Of a stretch of 60,208 nucleotides of DNA, positions 23,501 to 27,615 are shown piece after piece; within the stretch, counting starts at the first letter, position 1, and every line of letters starts with the position of its first letter. Below the pieces are notes generated by a model. It was not told the origin of the DNA, did not search any database, and was given only the letters and a program-made list of their open reading frames with translations. The position numbers and the translations under genes are program-made. Source of the stretch: Candidatus Auribacter fodinae (GTDB taxonomy: Bacteria; Auribacterota; Auribacteria; Auribacterales; Auribacteraceae); NCBI GenBank assembly GCA_003599815.1, contig QZJZ01000043.1, forward strand, positions 1 through 60,208. Reading direction: 5' to 3'.

Positions 23501-26500
23501 GTGCGGCAATTTCCTGTGCCTGCGTAGTATTGCCAAGCATATTGGCGATGTACTGTTCCATTACAGACTGCTGGCGGCTTAATTCTCGTGCAACAGATAT
23601 AACAGCTTTAAATTCAGGAGAATTCATTCCAAGAGAAGTAAAATTGTTCCCGGCAATCTTTGATGCGGTAAAATAGCTGTCCAGATATGTCATACTTTCC
23701 GATATAACTGAATCAGCAATTGATGATATACTCTGAAACAGATCATCATTTATTTGCTGTCCATCAAGAGCCAGAGCCTGGTACTCAGCACGTTTTGCTA
23801 TAAGATGAAAACGATGTTCAAGATCGCGGATGAATTCTTCAGAAGCCTGATGCTGTTCTAGCTGTTCACGTATCCACGCGCGCAAATCGCCATTGGCGAT
23901 ATCCTGTGTGCTCATTCCAAGAACTTCTGTTGCAAAGTTACGCCATAAACGCAATTCAACCAGTTCATGAGTCGCTGTGGATGCTCGATCGGCATAGATA
24001 GAATTGCGTGAAATTCCCGCATGGCTTAACTGCCAAGAGTCGAAGAAACCATCAATAAAATATATTTTCTCGCCCTGCTGATCAAACTTTAATGTTATCA
24101 AACCTTTGTTAAATAGCATATCAAGTTGCTCATTTGTCAGGGTATGCACATCAGCGCCTGTAAGAGATATATTCAAATCTTTTTGGCGTTGCTGGATAAT
24201 ATCAGCCAACTGAATCACCTCAAAAACAGGAGACGCCTTAACCAAGTCAACATTGTTCTGCTGTTGGAACGCCTGCAGATCATCAATTACAACTGTCGTG
24301 ATGGAAGGATACAATGTGCTAATAGTTAATTTCTTAGTATCCAGCACTTTTGACAACACCGCCGTAAACTCTCCGGCGGATATTAAACCCAGAGAATCCA
24401 AAACCGCCTTGGAAACGACAAAATCAACACCATCACGCTGGACGCGCCAGTAATCCTGTTGTACTCCATTGACAACTTGAACCTCATGTACTTCCTGATT
24501 TCTGAGCATAAGATCTGACCAAAAATTTTGGACATCGGAAAAGGTAATATCACGTACCCCGGTTGGAGTAGTTATTTGAACAGGTTTTTCTATACCAATA
24601 TCATCAACATGTGCACCCCGCACAAGGTCGCGATATTCATGTTCCAAAATCGCCTGCAATATCTGTTTATACTCCTGCTGTTTCTCTTCCGATTGTTCAG
24701 CAATGAACTGAAGAGTAGAAAGATTAATATAAATATTTTTTGCCGCGGCTTTTGCAGTACCAGCATGAGCCAGCACTTCTCCATCAAAGAAAGCTCCGTC
24801 CTCGTTCAACAAAACAGTCAAGGATAAATCCTGCATTGAGTATTGAGAAGTTTCAAGAACCTGCAACGCGATTGTCAAGCCAGTCCTCAAATTCCTGCGA
24901 GTCACAGAATTTTCAAGCTGAGCTTGTAAATTTTGCTGGGCTTGAGGAGATAATTGTCCAAAAAACAAATCCTGCATTCGCTGAGCTACCTGGGCGGCTG
25001 TCCCGTCAAATAATTGTTGAACAACAACTTCAGCGCCTTTTTCTTTGACATCCTTCAATGATACGCGAACTGCCTTGCCGGTTTCTATATCGGTTTTAAT
25101 GATTGCGTCAATTTGAACATTTGCTTTTGCATACGAAGTAGCAAGATGCTTATCTATATTCTGCAGTAATATATTAACTTCCTGAACTAATTCCTGCTTC
25201 AATTCTGTGACAGCGGCAATAGCTGTTTTATTGGTTTGAACAGCTACATACTGATCCATTTTCTGCTGTAACGCCAGCGTTGCCCCATTAAGTTGCTGTA
25301 CAACAACATTGTTCTTTTCGACGATTGCGCCTGAAGTGATCTGATTGGTAATCGATCGAGCTACCTGAACAATCGCGTCACGCAATGCCTGAACCTGATT
25401 TATATTCTGGAAAGAGATGGAATTGATTTTTTGCTGTAAATTGGTTAAATGATCAATAACAAGCTGTGTATTGACAAAAGTCTCCGTCTGTCGCAATCCT
25501 ATAACTTCAGTAAAATTATCCGCCAGCCATTGAAATGTCTGAATACGTTCCAATTCCTGACTGTTAATGTTAAAAGGGCCTTCCTGTAAAACACTTTGAA
25601 CATCAGGAGAATACTGCTGGCTCGGCGCTGAAGGCTGAGCACCGGTACTCGGCACACCGACAGGCGCCTGCGTATCAATAATAAACGACAACGGCGTATC
25701 AATGCCCTTAATCGATACTACCAGCTTAACCGTTGTATCATTAAGTTTCAGAATATTATCAATGGATATTTCATCGAACGCAGATGACTGTATGACAGCC
25801 GCCAGTTCGCGTTGAACAGCATCGATGTTTCCATCATATTGCTGCATCAGCGAACGCACAGAAGTCTCCACCATCAGCAACTTTAACCCGTTTTTTAAAG
25901 TTGAAGTATCATGCAGGTCGATTAACAACTCTTCAGCAAATAATGACGGAACTGCCAGGGCAGATTTTGCAGACAACGCTTGTACTGCGGCATTAGACCT
26001 GACCGGCTGATTAGTCATTATAGAAAGATATGGATTATCCCGTTCCACTCGTGTAATTGTAGGTGCAATAGCGACATAGGATATACCTTTATCACGCATG
26101 TATTCGGAAATACCATATGTATGAAAACCACCGGTAATAATAACCCCTGTTTTGACCCCTAGTATCTCCATTTCGGATAATGCATTCTCAAGAAGGACTT
26201 TGTTGCGTTTTTGCGCAATAATATAAAAATCTTCAATCAACGGCAGAGCTTTTTCTATGTTGGCAACATTCGGATCAATGAAATAGGTCATGTTATACCG
26301 AGGCGCATACGCACGAATAAAACTAGCTATGTTCTGGATGGAAAAATCCTTTCTGTGAGTACGATAATAACCAAAATCATCCCCAGACACTTTCAGATCG
26401 AACATTTTTTGAATGATATCCATATTACGGGCATAGGAATCCAATGCGGCTTCCTGCGGCGTCTGGTATAGCAGTTCCTTCAGCCGATCACGAACAATAA

Positions 26501-27512
26501 TAACCTGATCATAAAGAGTTTCCTGATTGATGGTACTGTTTAACGCCACAAAATCAAGAAACCGGGCCAAACCTTTTTGAGTTCCAGGGGTAATGGAGTA
26601 TTTGCGAGAAAAAGAAGTCATCGTTTCATAATAGCGTGTTAGAGAAATCATCCCGCTGATGTGAAGCTTATGCACTTTTTCCCACTCTTGTTTATCCGCT
26701 TCGTCAAGTCGTTTATCGAATTCCTGCAGGAGCAGTTGTTCTTCCTGCATTTTGGCTATCATGTCAATATTCTTCTCTATCTTCAGTGACTCATGAACTT
26801 TGGTGAAATCTGCGTATTCGGAGAGATCCAGTCTTGTTTGCATACTGAGGTTATAAAGATAACGATAGTACTCATTGAATCCAAGAGCTTTTTGCTCATA
26901 TAGCCGAATAGCGGTATCAAACTGCAAAAGATCTTTTGAAAACATGTAATTTTTCAGACTGCTCAGTGTATGGTTAAGGGATGACACATACGATTTCGCA
27001 TCAGCTATAAGGGGAAGTACGCTAAGTAAGGCGTTATAGTTTTCAATATATAATGCGGGATCTTCTATCCCTTCAAGGGAAATAGGTTTACCATTAATAC
27101 GATCAACATTAATCGAATATAATTCCGCACCGCTCATGCGCCCTTCGTTGACATAAATAAGCGATGCCTGCCATTTCGCGTTCGCATCAGAATAACGCCC
27201 AAATTCAGAAGTGTTGATAGTACTTGCCGCACCTTCAGTACCAACAAAGGATAACCCCTGATTATCTGAACAGAGCGAGCCAAGAATCTTATAGATGTTC
27301 TGTTGGACTTCAGTATTACAATGAGCATCCTCAATGTGAATGATTGTCCGGTTGTCTGAGCCGGAATAACGGTCGATAACCCTCCCAATTTTTTCAGAAA
27401 TGTCGACATCAATTGAGGTGTTCGCCCCGAAAGATACTCCCGGCAGTAAAAAGGTCTCTGCCAAAAGCAGGGCAAGCACCTTCCCCCATTTGTTTCTGAA
27501 AAATCGTATCAT
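2538..27512 (-). CDS. giant multidomain secreted protein with SecA-like motor and GGDEF-like domains (8,324 aa)
   Basis: One uninterrupted frame of 24,975 bases. The ATG at 27512 is supported by a signal peptide: basic IRFFRNKWGK, hydrophobic core, P24, likely cleavage near G29/A30. A GGGATGGTG stretch lies just upstream. Domains in order: ChaN/TraB/EreA-like (30-495); Gln-rich helical sequence with acidic HEYRD (958) and HELVE (1182) motifs; coiled coil (about 2750-2895); SecA-type ATPase (about 3290-4215); left-handed beta-helix (about 5070-5195); two GGDEF-like domains (about 5410-5590, 5717-5848); TPR-like helices (about 6690-6750); Rossmann/HAD-like region (about 8001-8190). The rest is unassigned, mainly helical. 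No membrane anchor is evident apart from the signal peptide. It follows the RHS giant by 103 bases. A translocase motor combined with a signal peptide is contradictory, so cellular location is unresolved. The overall function is unknown. Confidence 0.9.
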   Translation of the reverse strand: MIRFFRNKWGKVLALLLAETFLLPGVSFGANTSIDVDISEKIGRVIDRYSGSDNRTIIHIEDAHCNTEVQQNIYKILGSLCSDNQGLSFVGTEGAASTINTSEFGRYSDANAKWQASLIYVNEGRMSGAELYSINVDRINGKPISLEGIEDPALYIENYNALLSVLPLIADAKSYVSSLNHTLSSLKNYMFSKDLLQFDTAIRLYEQKALGFNEYYRYLYNLSMQTRLDLSEYADFTKVHESLKIEKNIDMIAKMQEEQLLLQEFDKRLDEADKQEWEKVHKLHISGMISLTRYYETMTSFSRKYSITPGTQKGLARFLDFVALNSTINQETLYDQVIIVRDRLKELLYQTPQEAALDSYARNMDIIQKMFDLKVSGDDFGYYRTHRKDFSIQNIASFIRAYAPRYNMTYFIDPNVANIEKALPLIEDFYIIAQKRNKVLLENALSEMEILGVKTGVIITGGFHTYGISEYMRDKGISYVAIAPTITRVERDNPYLSIMTNQPVRSNAAVQALSAKSALAVPSLFAEELLIDLHDTSTLKNGLKLLMVETSVRSLMQQYDGNIDAVQRELAAVIQSSAFDEISIDNILKLNDTTVKLVVSIKGIDTPLSFIIDTQAPVGVPSTGAQPSAPSQQYSPDVQSVLQEGPFNINSQELERIQTFQWLADNFTEVIGLRQTETFVNTQLVIDHLTNLQQKINSISFQNINQVQALRDAIVQVARSITNQITSGAIVEKNNVVVQQLNGATLALQQKMDQYVAVQTNKTAIAAVTELKQELVQEVNILLQNIDKHLATSYAKANVQIDAIIKTDIETGKAVRVSLKDVKEKGAEVVVQQLFDGTAAQVAQRMQDLFFGQLSPQAQQNLQAQLENSVTRRNLRTGLTIALQVLETSQYSMQDLSLTVLLNEDGAFFDGEVLAHAGTAKAAAKNIYINLSTLQFIAEQSEEKQQEYKQILQAILEHEYRDLVRGAHVDDIGIEKPVQITTPTGVRDITFSDVQNFWSDLMLRNQEVHEVQVVNGVQQDYWRVQRDGVDFVVSKAVLDSLGLISAGEFTAVLSKVLDTKKLTISTLYPSITTVVIDDLQAFQQQNNVDLVKASPVFEVIQLADIIQQRQKDLNISLTGADVHTLTNEQLDMLFNKGLITLKFDQQGEKIYFIDGFFDSWQLSHAGISRNSIYADRASTATHELVELRLWRNFATEVLGMSTQDIANGDLRAWIREQLEQHQASEEFIRDLEHRFHLIAKRAEYQALALDGQQINDDLFQSISSIADSVISESMTYLDSYFTASKIAGNNFTSLGMNSPEFKAVISVARELSRQQSVMEQYIANMLGNTTQAQEIAAQLVQALPIQMDLSKLSATDIAALTAIAGMDGSLISMPAQNVLQIKSLGNSSQIISQIQQQYLLDATTIFVVSNYQAVNSINALIAAAINTGSAQAEFGPMGQELTAILQQFQDLDMQNPIKMAVLKTVIETKKQTLTGINSVLVQVLTDQGLLTTSIANMPLEQQFQTVQKAMAVLKVNPIYQSAAVREIFIENALNIIDIQQKAQIQQLRAQGKDTLSIMKELEKIIGNTQQVNALKNQAYIYQQLQQKLVEAGRAQEAIPENLAHSAAVIFNNLNEYGVADIITNINTINELVDVYVSGAVLKQNLVNDALMSKYMTPMLSALESGDFSKVNTMIELLKTRPFQRRLLDAQAMTELITLIQTKVASSKTQSVDYQLSLISLITELGNVLPTTLTEITAIEFQLKSLVEQIVLNPATNLFEKRTAFLKLEQFYENMDIPGNEAFINRIERIVQRSELIQRDKIINLFNMSKELSPEMFIDLAQKFDSFLIGTALDIDKIDSILDSLNADNQQVVKFGLLYINENTRLSEAGKTSLMNTFLDMVSSINQIDGLTVEGQTAIITYVLKALGLSSVTGEAGSITIVQAVNLGKALINLAQSDSTMVANIIQNNQIRVMQNLGALSAVHTDGSIMLDVSVLSNPVAVQVELFRQMTNQWSSLGDSLADRIVSERAVIDFIQNNFTQAQMTALSQFYIGNQVVSVNQAQELSTILQMPTTTTSYSQQVDSIGQYVVVQQLRQQGYTDLEIAGMMPVITQSIAAVKPSVEQRLSSFDINKNVSISVQHGSIVITGNENRIIAVPVALRDATIVHNSYDSATNQVRLVTSDNVVHIFDIQTGNEIFTAELNYITPGISYEVMINKQLEATASLLLNQGQLIHGSVGDRRVDMVVGNTSLGEQIRQVFPNLPQAQEIAAQLDSGKISIVVVDSVPGRLADGNQFVFIKQGDVKGTGTIFISNEIWQKVDPQQVVSQTAQNALVTALLKAGVELNNGSLTDITRHAPDITAQYNDLFLDQYVTEQSLQEELRQRFQNIDTRTQEIQEEKNRLAQALIRQKEKLAQREQEQLRDIPSMDIFVGDQSDKVIKFEQWKLAELGGKEFLYFAVGPEGQQKTLVVDVANLTERQLDGVTIRKVLDQKAGTIAHEEIVISFQDKDNSFQVTLLRDSEGVITGHSKTVIDRIGNSATSVYQADGTLIHEFKMQLPEQVRPMPDATSVTLVQAEIDRLSKLTAVDTVAQSRIVDLKKQYINQILATQNRRLDFVEIEVADAVINDIYNAVSVQSFTDEADRARELVRQLATNNLYAFSDIRDTAVHQISIDNVNYEVDLAKGGQLKLQEFQQVSTTAIDKLPSSHLEGNKLVVYDSEGRRFEFAVKTITDGATTTAVLGAFIRVLNLLDTSVQRELGIDLGITPAIKQRDEALKSFAEQISTLEREIQKIRNLYSEAKAKNDTVAANSYAVKILQKEAEIQTLQINSLEAKKELIAFQMNRASQQHERSREDAQNVGQLSIYQAIINAAQTEMTNIKEQQKKHAQKRSDIEMEYRGLVEKQDRAEGQQLSKIERQTVNTSIHADIEAAIKSVDTFRDYLRRAGSDIQTYTVDLEGAKQDVHINLVREMLMSKAFNQNLVDFIKNTPNLTNEDIQAILAIAFSRPGVSSVNDALARAVLSAVKARLKDVPTFTQDIDTYAENLIRQQEFLINVRGKERNMFQLKKMAEEQKEVILERIYSQIDSVLDAKDQAFLNLTILENQDVLLEQLGRLNIETVRPENVQQLFMLTQIMSMRNLSFASELKSIMENIQTRESVLIDKIIQLEGQQGNAQRIAELSGMDITDLVTRFVALSLLKENYIDSATPNFEAMYNDLIRGDTATIDYLKKAYLTETYIQQKITKKLETKIAEFKAEQEEKRQAGEQYEKLTDQVQLQLRREIEISPEILSERTNILEMDMSALQNMLRTDLVRSDKYQQVVNQRLSQITLDLQNKYRDHDLINGHVDAELIKDAFTAVSMAMLMERGYVYHDIQLLAGSLLANGGILNVGTGEGKTITSALALYIHALSGETAVQFLTQEAFAKNDANEVRGFLSRLGVDIEVVTRETDRNKAKELFMRRDQREEQGLPLTPRIIYMPFSDYAFMKLEDITRTEQERMLPQQLAYANFDEIDALVFEGSLMDFINAEVSDSLKAKEVQKYRLAWDFVLQIRGEGAEISKERDTDENYSVFRDLFSRLKTATQDSSLYTIKGTRENKVIEFHQGSEIFSMIDKVYQSAQQQGVELPAKQEFTEIVRITLEQHLFHKEKVHWVLEDKYDQDGELVRNDQGIVKDIKLIKSQGDHGNERQSNHRHTVMEIYAKYFMGVNIDVLGDSVTSGKIGGADVIKSFEKFSGFSGSIATEVAREEMEKLFQKDIIAEIPPAIQKVIERRDAAVFKTKQQRDAYLLQQIESIFANRDGAPILAGTRDESDAEQLYKSALDQFETQVLQQLSAFESIIPADAKTTETIQNIRDILMQIRGAMAVRASDSDPTLKTKAEVAAQALSQLKSVLYNSYSEYFDQISKEKGTLTNALDNLQQQRQDALAQNNMDLVAQLDAQIARLQDVVTNFDILIQQLSGLDVTKDELKFANILFRFNDALPEAIRQGLPDISAVRDAVSELETTVDRMSKVYVFHGSSFKTEEEERNFLKLAGERGSVTFISPYGTRGKDFKLSLFDMGQFDSILRNDTVERSLIQHFNTNQESLRELARLIVNPSTPQQASETDVQVVMNQFKENPQYILYSGINSIIDQFDSDRDLFTRKAKGEAIDAYVKLLQTAISAQVSDSYLQETLNGRLRDVLQNFRVERAYGYQVFEVGNSLSERITIQLFGRGGRQKAPRTEQTLISLDSDGDQIAVRAFENIGTREGVVKHDRYLERQQALTDIMTRLQSEFDSLLGPVDSSLKQTALDQALQFDRSAKMSSIKTDLSNQIQNYLINTGMLETTAKDQANKFIAKLTTDLKQRTDFFDASGNIQQSLIDEAKSFGLTEAHLSQIISIRFDSSVAATHTEIIRAVLVSHALARLKELEESEGLSDVQLRLKVEQQLATLKPAESFKSPQEFISYVNETFADILPAPISADTVARSAELLMDYASVERDLANLFKDAQYYLDIIDSEKRITKSYFDEKEYTKALEVGRVKSSIQSGTYQTKDGQDFSIQLNLQVLDSIFEQFEKSKSLDDLKRDLRMVGLAVDDSVTAENALQIKEFLSEQIKTGEHTIVNQNLLDDAFRSANAGLLEQWSALKNKYTNELQTKLDAIKKEGLTQKEILGVIDVAFSQFDSSQKNTADFEQLQKNLGALGIVIGSEYSNPDLLQQKRTEIQSQVRKNELTLDTIIFGGVLGEAFVSVSDALRDEVIRVRAQTTQRVKDATDAVIAEFEREIGTEYEKFLDALVTTYSKAIVAKSREILSEVELSERTTAEIDIGEKNTAEIVSRSISQDLTMRRIEQATRVAKKAAQPEVTRFEKIMTNIAAVLDTTTTNILKFFGKEKQAQLITKKKAANIDFEGIPRTYEPAEVSPAALYPNRSMQVIQDQRSLEDKRDMVTPTVQLTIRDGKVVATEAQTQKEIRRGETPTVSGTVVEYREVNGQRTLVLNVTDINTVGEAVIAAIQADAYAGKAGGIDLDRIELTVAGKQQIVLDLGRQTLSNLLEKGYGSALTDAIKNGGILEVSGDLLVFGKNRSGVVEAHNFGKVTDVNPDILTIFEMKRLEQSGDFQQLIAMSGNPLFRHIFQQEVFVENGVIVIGNTVFNKDAVGKASILINSKLGEHVRVGEHVTIINSSIAVDSNLQSSIASGAQLTDVKVGKQVVIENGAILNNVIAHKVTADQDAILERINSRANMISVGARSMLLDYESEYIDGPLRVLGDHFKQGSREAIEYNNDRFEEIILKQEGKLVSKLKDFSRAFAIKSQDADNKYVKQAYAILSQLAGMLTPDAKQARQLAELQRQRAIQTEKLDAEFGDFRERLTNNQKIPYNLLFGIDSEVVAPSAIANEIDKITRIPDVEDRHTEFSRLVTKHFGNYAANVQQQMVDSLMELQPESKWDRFRTLHKGLMRSPVSPSSMSIRAHQEQTIKDIEQGNPVVVGYLKIQNFKDNFNTFGAIHDQGHFLGDAGIAAVGSVLRETLEKRFAEEGVRVHIGNAGAEFFLTFSGMKSPDKANAILTEIIQSSEFKNAVVDRSLKNLKEITPVSAELEQILSDGLRDNRVHFYGGISNESVPLIQRDQTRQITNATKIVDELYKQAFLAAKHQQLLFDDQFQPIITQVRDLIEQGVDPNSQQIQDLFANINDILKNARIAAKTGITLYKQSNTELNTAARMSALVSEYEVLQKPIDGLYSEETSILNLLEAYRIGLEEGKAEEELQSIIDKMVQTMVIYESENLSNTDGVFTGNRIFKNMINYVVWFRPSEDIAVTFRVGGDEYGKIEWNSETGNLRIYRFDGNNVGATSRQWGMRIGDKLIEDSLRVIEATSDMRDLAKNIDAFFNDMRGRGLVLSRPEVAEIEKTVSADKIQYITQEQYDKWSNEEYVSNTRTAVVVLAQLADGTTRLVKFPTIDVPYVVQQQTMTFSQEMLAGDGQVFTALIDNVATDFRVFQEASTGNIVFVDKDGTRIPQPTQFSVSVDAETGAATFSGALLNIDAATYQRYADNGFVTQKNEQAAVIVQSRPVVSVGYVDIAVKDMLVGSSYGRDISVIQGRADSAAEIAKEHVKHHQILHDGRTDNTDVWFQQSVSDFKGTSKELASFETSELDLWDKEAIQQVLNIYSRNNEVQLPKAFEMADAEAVKLMLPETGKVSLRDKLIVTMDSIIKQLPNIDSLEDLEIADAYAQMQMMNDPDSVVSHTDASKIAYRRSQLVDTEQEKKQLTIKAFSHNQTVLYIDPENKEALAFEKQLMQDLASMGVVIDDMLLRVNTQIETIQSRITQHLVDQKGLKQEDAEKLTGYILNLLNVRVDKEIAALGTDAVERRLSILKEQYSDQYPLLAAVISAGNEFVHVNGEEMRWEEFNVTLNRLGIDPVTFIPALRESLDLSDVSGQWNVSESIWEDNMDSGKLLYGDPLFDAVRPSLSRFSVPVRNRISELMLKSFSRYGSGINIYDDVLRDGGNLLERIEGGEYTGKTLQRKSEELLGMFYLAALLAPTQIDALYGLSKAYRIMAQQNGDKTDINKLEQPELEQVLINTGIVQSNAQAQQMATAIIAQRTTSPILLIEDIKNLTQAQKELLRNARLGGREEIFAYYDQVATDITDVALSVAYEIQAPEIADLTIMKVSTMLSNGTSDFKKIGEMLKSAEEAVIRLADKELSKYLIDNIGKLRVEAVIAENQNKDRAEAETAINAVINTIPKDNMYYSDIQLLKVDLLLKWQDFDAAVSLLDELENKYPDLIVTLQMKSLSIDLLKGEKITFLDEVELSKETQAQTMDVLKLIRASLESGAVASNPAYIESLMATLLSLNTRAATADVSDAVSIEVVKTLAGLSGYIQNTIVADVTNPEQRAVVDQLVSLQNQVLDTLMALQAPYGRSPVTAIKTLVDNLKKPGVFDSLSSIPSVAVLRDSLNLSSVDSSGFIQMELNNKKIDKLQAFFKLVDPDATVFILEGHQIVVGASPLQTRLFSALFEKGYQQYTFDSFVMDMMTEFLELAKDKPIDQLIKDIQAQWGVSNAVAVSIAELQGDEAGLVRAGLDTILSNLFQMDEQRLNSLQSLFDMSLQQTISSAINQHVSQLTASETPAEMIGYFQSLNTRIAQQDLLGAGSYQLINASYSLPSNIDSLNTTADVVQQILIPALQNYSQVELLQLQQIGDSKLPAASFAGQPSQIGGLFSFWQSELQKAGTPITNKDLTNIVELRDVFQYLQKVSQGGFEQDIAVLRPRVEAILNQKVGYPIAKDLVIAIEQNKGDVNIALREWSKQLSAYLPPQMQISLTNQIKQALLPDTAPEQLAQTPVTLAAVTSAYANAVSTLFSTMIDQKEKIASLSSLSLTESTIQSIKTVGIENPYALSQDEIRVLSSVVQQRDTQKSSLVQWLESQYQDLIDVDAVSSVILAAQGYKLQPVPSLQASVLKQVILKENLGVRVGSDGVVYMMPDTDITNPETLENVKKQLAQMGIENPTQLLFSDALREIGIVFDMPSTQDLFPGGMTPVEKISSKDEYLTEVLTGILSSTGFWILKRRNPQAAEMVEEYISAVRERRPVNPDKVNMEGLRFIVNIILNKVAVQELVQNENLRNNREVIRSVRSMILKATETVNIVLNGELYFEHRNQIEARRDTLTGLVANLESLLQQMNNEINEPAGVALETLQATQAYLNGLNEIFDSIIATDARILVEASPVKKSNFDYFQQELSDDEKQLIRMSLKRVSGVLSVEDAELGKKFFEVVKSNVKRNEAFKNFLSELANSTNEENLITAAASLTSKIDYYVKDVLGESKDDMSVIATQYTETYVNSRVKSVLLDKIQDEKQRELVESIFNIVGNGISFDIIGNTVKSYPIVEKIIQQLSVITGENIGKLIVDEKLKAYAGILFDEALEASTEEAVVPQIVARLRSNGITDSKNIREGIISLMAHTYLGVDMNPVYSQAFVDDKGLVLPAFKDELTKFLGSNIMVDKAPLLQEIAEQASVTDKRVVFAQMIQELLGTDMFRVSEIAPEEKRQLWDTLLRDLTPASVSEETKADRYVFAISFDTLAKKDGTISSNESTFMVKETIEFLREMSRSQGKDVRFVILSDSYDTSHIQDQLSGLRLSASYVDIFGNDFADRTNSFVDLIDAVQQTYRIDSDNVKIILNENARNNKEIISAVGSRGIQVMNVQPNVKLEQGEDGAMFGATLVGGLNLFVRGAVSPYEAIPNDLRVVDIRKVQIDHETKIMQLLADYKDSFSMELMKNTDFIARLRDIYGIDLSELELQQLFYKSIVQMVMNNNITVTDTLNIQGLKQQLTQALGTILGDVFLNELISNSVFQEQLQGSMVNLVLQPPKQKISSTYLREYEKMKMAEEFA
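2940..3512 (-). other. giant 1: C-terminal Rossmann/HAD-like domain
   Basis: About residues 8001-8190. The segment starts YVFAISFDTL, continues with a helix and FVILSDS, and then alternates hydrophobic strands (VKIILNEN, IQVMNV) with helices. The DxL after the first strand and the Ser after the second (positions of HAD motifs I and II) make a HAD-like fold plausible. The first Asp is followed by Thr-Leu rather than the usual D-x-D, so catalysis is doubtful. The assignment is structural inference only. Confidence 0.3.
7268..7450 (-). other. giant 1: TPR-like helical repeats
   Basis: Around residues 6690-6750, paired amphipathic helices include LLKWQDFDAAVSLLDELE and a following KYPDL turn. 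The spacing and the conserved W/F-A-L-Y/P pattern fit tetratricopeptide-type repeats. A similar but weaker segment lies near 8000-8130 (FYLAALLAPTQIDALYGLSK). Such repeats usually bind partner proteins. Confidence 0.45.
9970..10365 (-). other. giant 1: second GGDEF-like domain (GGDEY)
   Basis: Residues about 5717-5848. The signature hairpin is RVGGDEYGKI, with GGDEY at 5767-5771. An upstream strand (VIYESENLSNTDG) takes the position of the metal-binding D-x-D-x-F-K segment but lacks the usual Asp at its start. There is no RxxD inhibitory site before GGDEY. It is followed by IGDKLI and a helix. Known: GGDEF domains make cyclic di-GMP. This one retains the signature but probably lacks a metal ligand, so it may bind nucleotide rather than catalyse. 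Confidence 0.6.
10740..11285 (-). other. giant 1: first GGDEF-like domain, catalytically degenerate
   Basis: Residues about 5410-5590. The fold markers are in the right order: VVVGYLKIQNFKDNFNTFG (where active enzymes have D-x-D-x-F-K), GHFLGDAGIAAVGSVLRE, HIGNAGAEFFLTF (GGDEF replaced by AGAEF, residues 5492-5496), VHFYGGIS and finally LYKQAFLAAKHQ, equivalent to the ADxALYxAK helix. Both metal-binding Asp positions and the GG are lost, so diguanylate cyclase activity is not expected. Confidence 0.6.
11930..12300 (-). other. giant 1: left-handed beta-helix (hexapeptide-repeat) segment
   Basis: Residues about 5070-5195. A run of six-residue turns such as INSKLG, EHVRVG, EHVTII and later GKQVVIENGAIL shows the [LIV]-G-x4 rhythm of hexapeptide-repeat beta-helices like those of GlmU-type acyltransferases. 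Around five to seven turns can be read. No catalytic His is obvious, so a structural spacer is as likely as an enzyme. Confidence 0.55.
14868..17645 (-). other. giant 1: SecA-type translocase ATPase module
   Basis: Residues about 3290-4215 follow SecA motif by motif. DIQLLAGSLLANGG leads to Walker A GTGEGKT (3367-3373); then FLTQEAFAKNDANEV, SDYAFMKLED and Walker B FDEIDAL with DEID at 3486-3489. A cross-linking-domain-like insert containing HKEKVHWVLE and RQSNHRHTVME follows. FSGFSGSIATE corresponds to the SecA G-M-T-G-T motif, ILAGTRDES opens the second nucleotide-binding domain, and LFGRGGRQ (GRGGRQ at 4185-4190) corresponds to the arginine-finger motif GRSGRQGD. All ATP-binding residues appear intact. 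The C-terminal zinc-binding tail of housekeeping SecA is absent. Known: SecA drives proteins through SecYEG; here the motor is embedded in an 8,324-residue chain, so its substrate may be the same or the partner giant. Confidence 0.85.
18830..19270 (-). other. giant 1: long coiled coil before the motor
   Basis: Residues about 2750-2895 form a charged heptad-rich stretch with few helix breakers, including EQISTLEREIQKIRNLYSE and EIQTLQINSLEAKKELI and ending in a Glu/Lys/Gln-rich segment. It is followed by further helical sequence leading to the SecA-like module and would act as a stalk or dimerisation element. Confidence 0.55.
20950..21190 (-). other. giant 1: beta-rich insert
   Basis: Residues about 2105-2190 break the helical pattern with short alternating strands (VSISVQHGSIVITGNENRI, VRLVTSDNVVHIFDIQTGNE). 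The DIQTGNE turn resembles beta-propeller blades of the PQQ/WD type. Only one or two blades can be seen, so this is a fold hint, not an assignment. Confidence 0.3.
26030..27425 (-). other. giant 1: N-terminal ChaN/TraB/EreA-like domain
   Basis: Residues about 30-495, directly after the signal peptide. IIHIEDAHCN (57-66) at the first strand, FVGTEGAA shortly after, SLEGIEDPALY, and the late strand GVIITGGFHTYG (GGFH, 461-464) match the pattern of the ChaN/TraB/erythromycin-esterase superfamily, whose metal or catalytic site uses acidic residues and His from these positions. Members include haem-binding lipoproteins and metalloproteases of the Tiki type. The substrate here is unknown. His59, Glu61, His64 and His464 are the candidates for function. 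Confidence 0.5.
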
Positions 27513-27579
27513 AGCTCACCATCCCTTTATATGTAACTTTTCGTTATGTATAAATATCTTCCAGACGCATTCGTGTAAT

Positions 27580-27608
27580 ATAATACATAAATCATACATG
27601 TACAACAA
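27580..27608 (-). promoter_or_regulatory. predicted promoter of giant gene 1
   Basis: On the minus strand TTGTTG (27608-27603) and TATTAT (27585-27580) are separated by 17 bases, in the 103-base gap between the two giant genes, giving a leader of about 60 bases. A perfect TACATGTA palindrome lies in the spacer. This would let giant 1 be expressed independently of the 32-kb transcript of giant 2. No terminator hairpin is visible in the gap. Confidence 0.4.
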
Positions 27609-27615
27609 AGACTGA

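Noticed and set aside
24627..24641. HEYRD (residue 958) and HELVE (residue 1182, near 23969) of giant 1 as zinc metallopeptidase sites
   Set aside because: Neither has the second His of HExxH, and no third ligand is evident. They are probably helix motifs.
27513..27615. The two giants being one gene split by a frameshift or stop
   Set aside because: Giant 1 starts with its own signal peptide, the gap holds stops in the frame and a promoter-like element, and giant 2 ends in a normal TAA.
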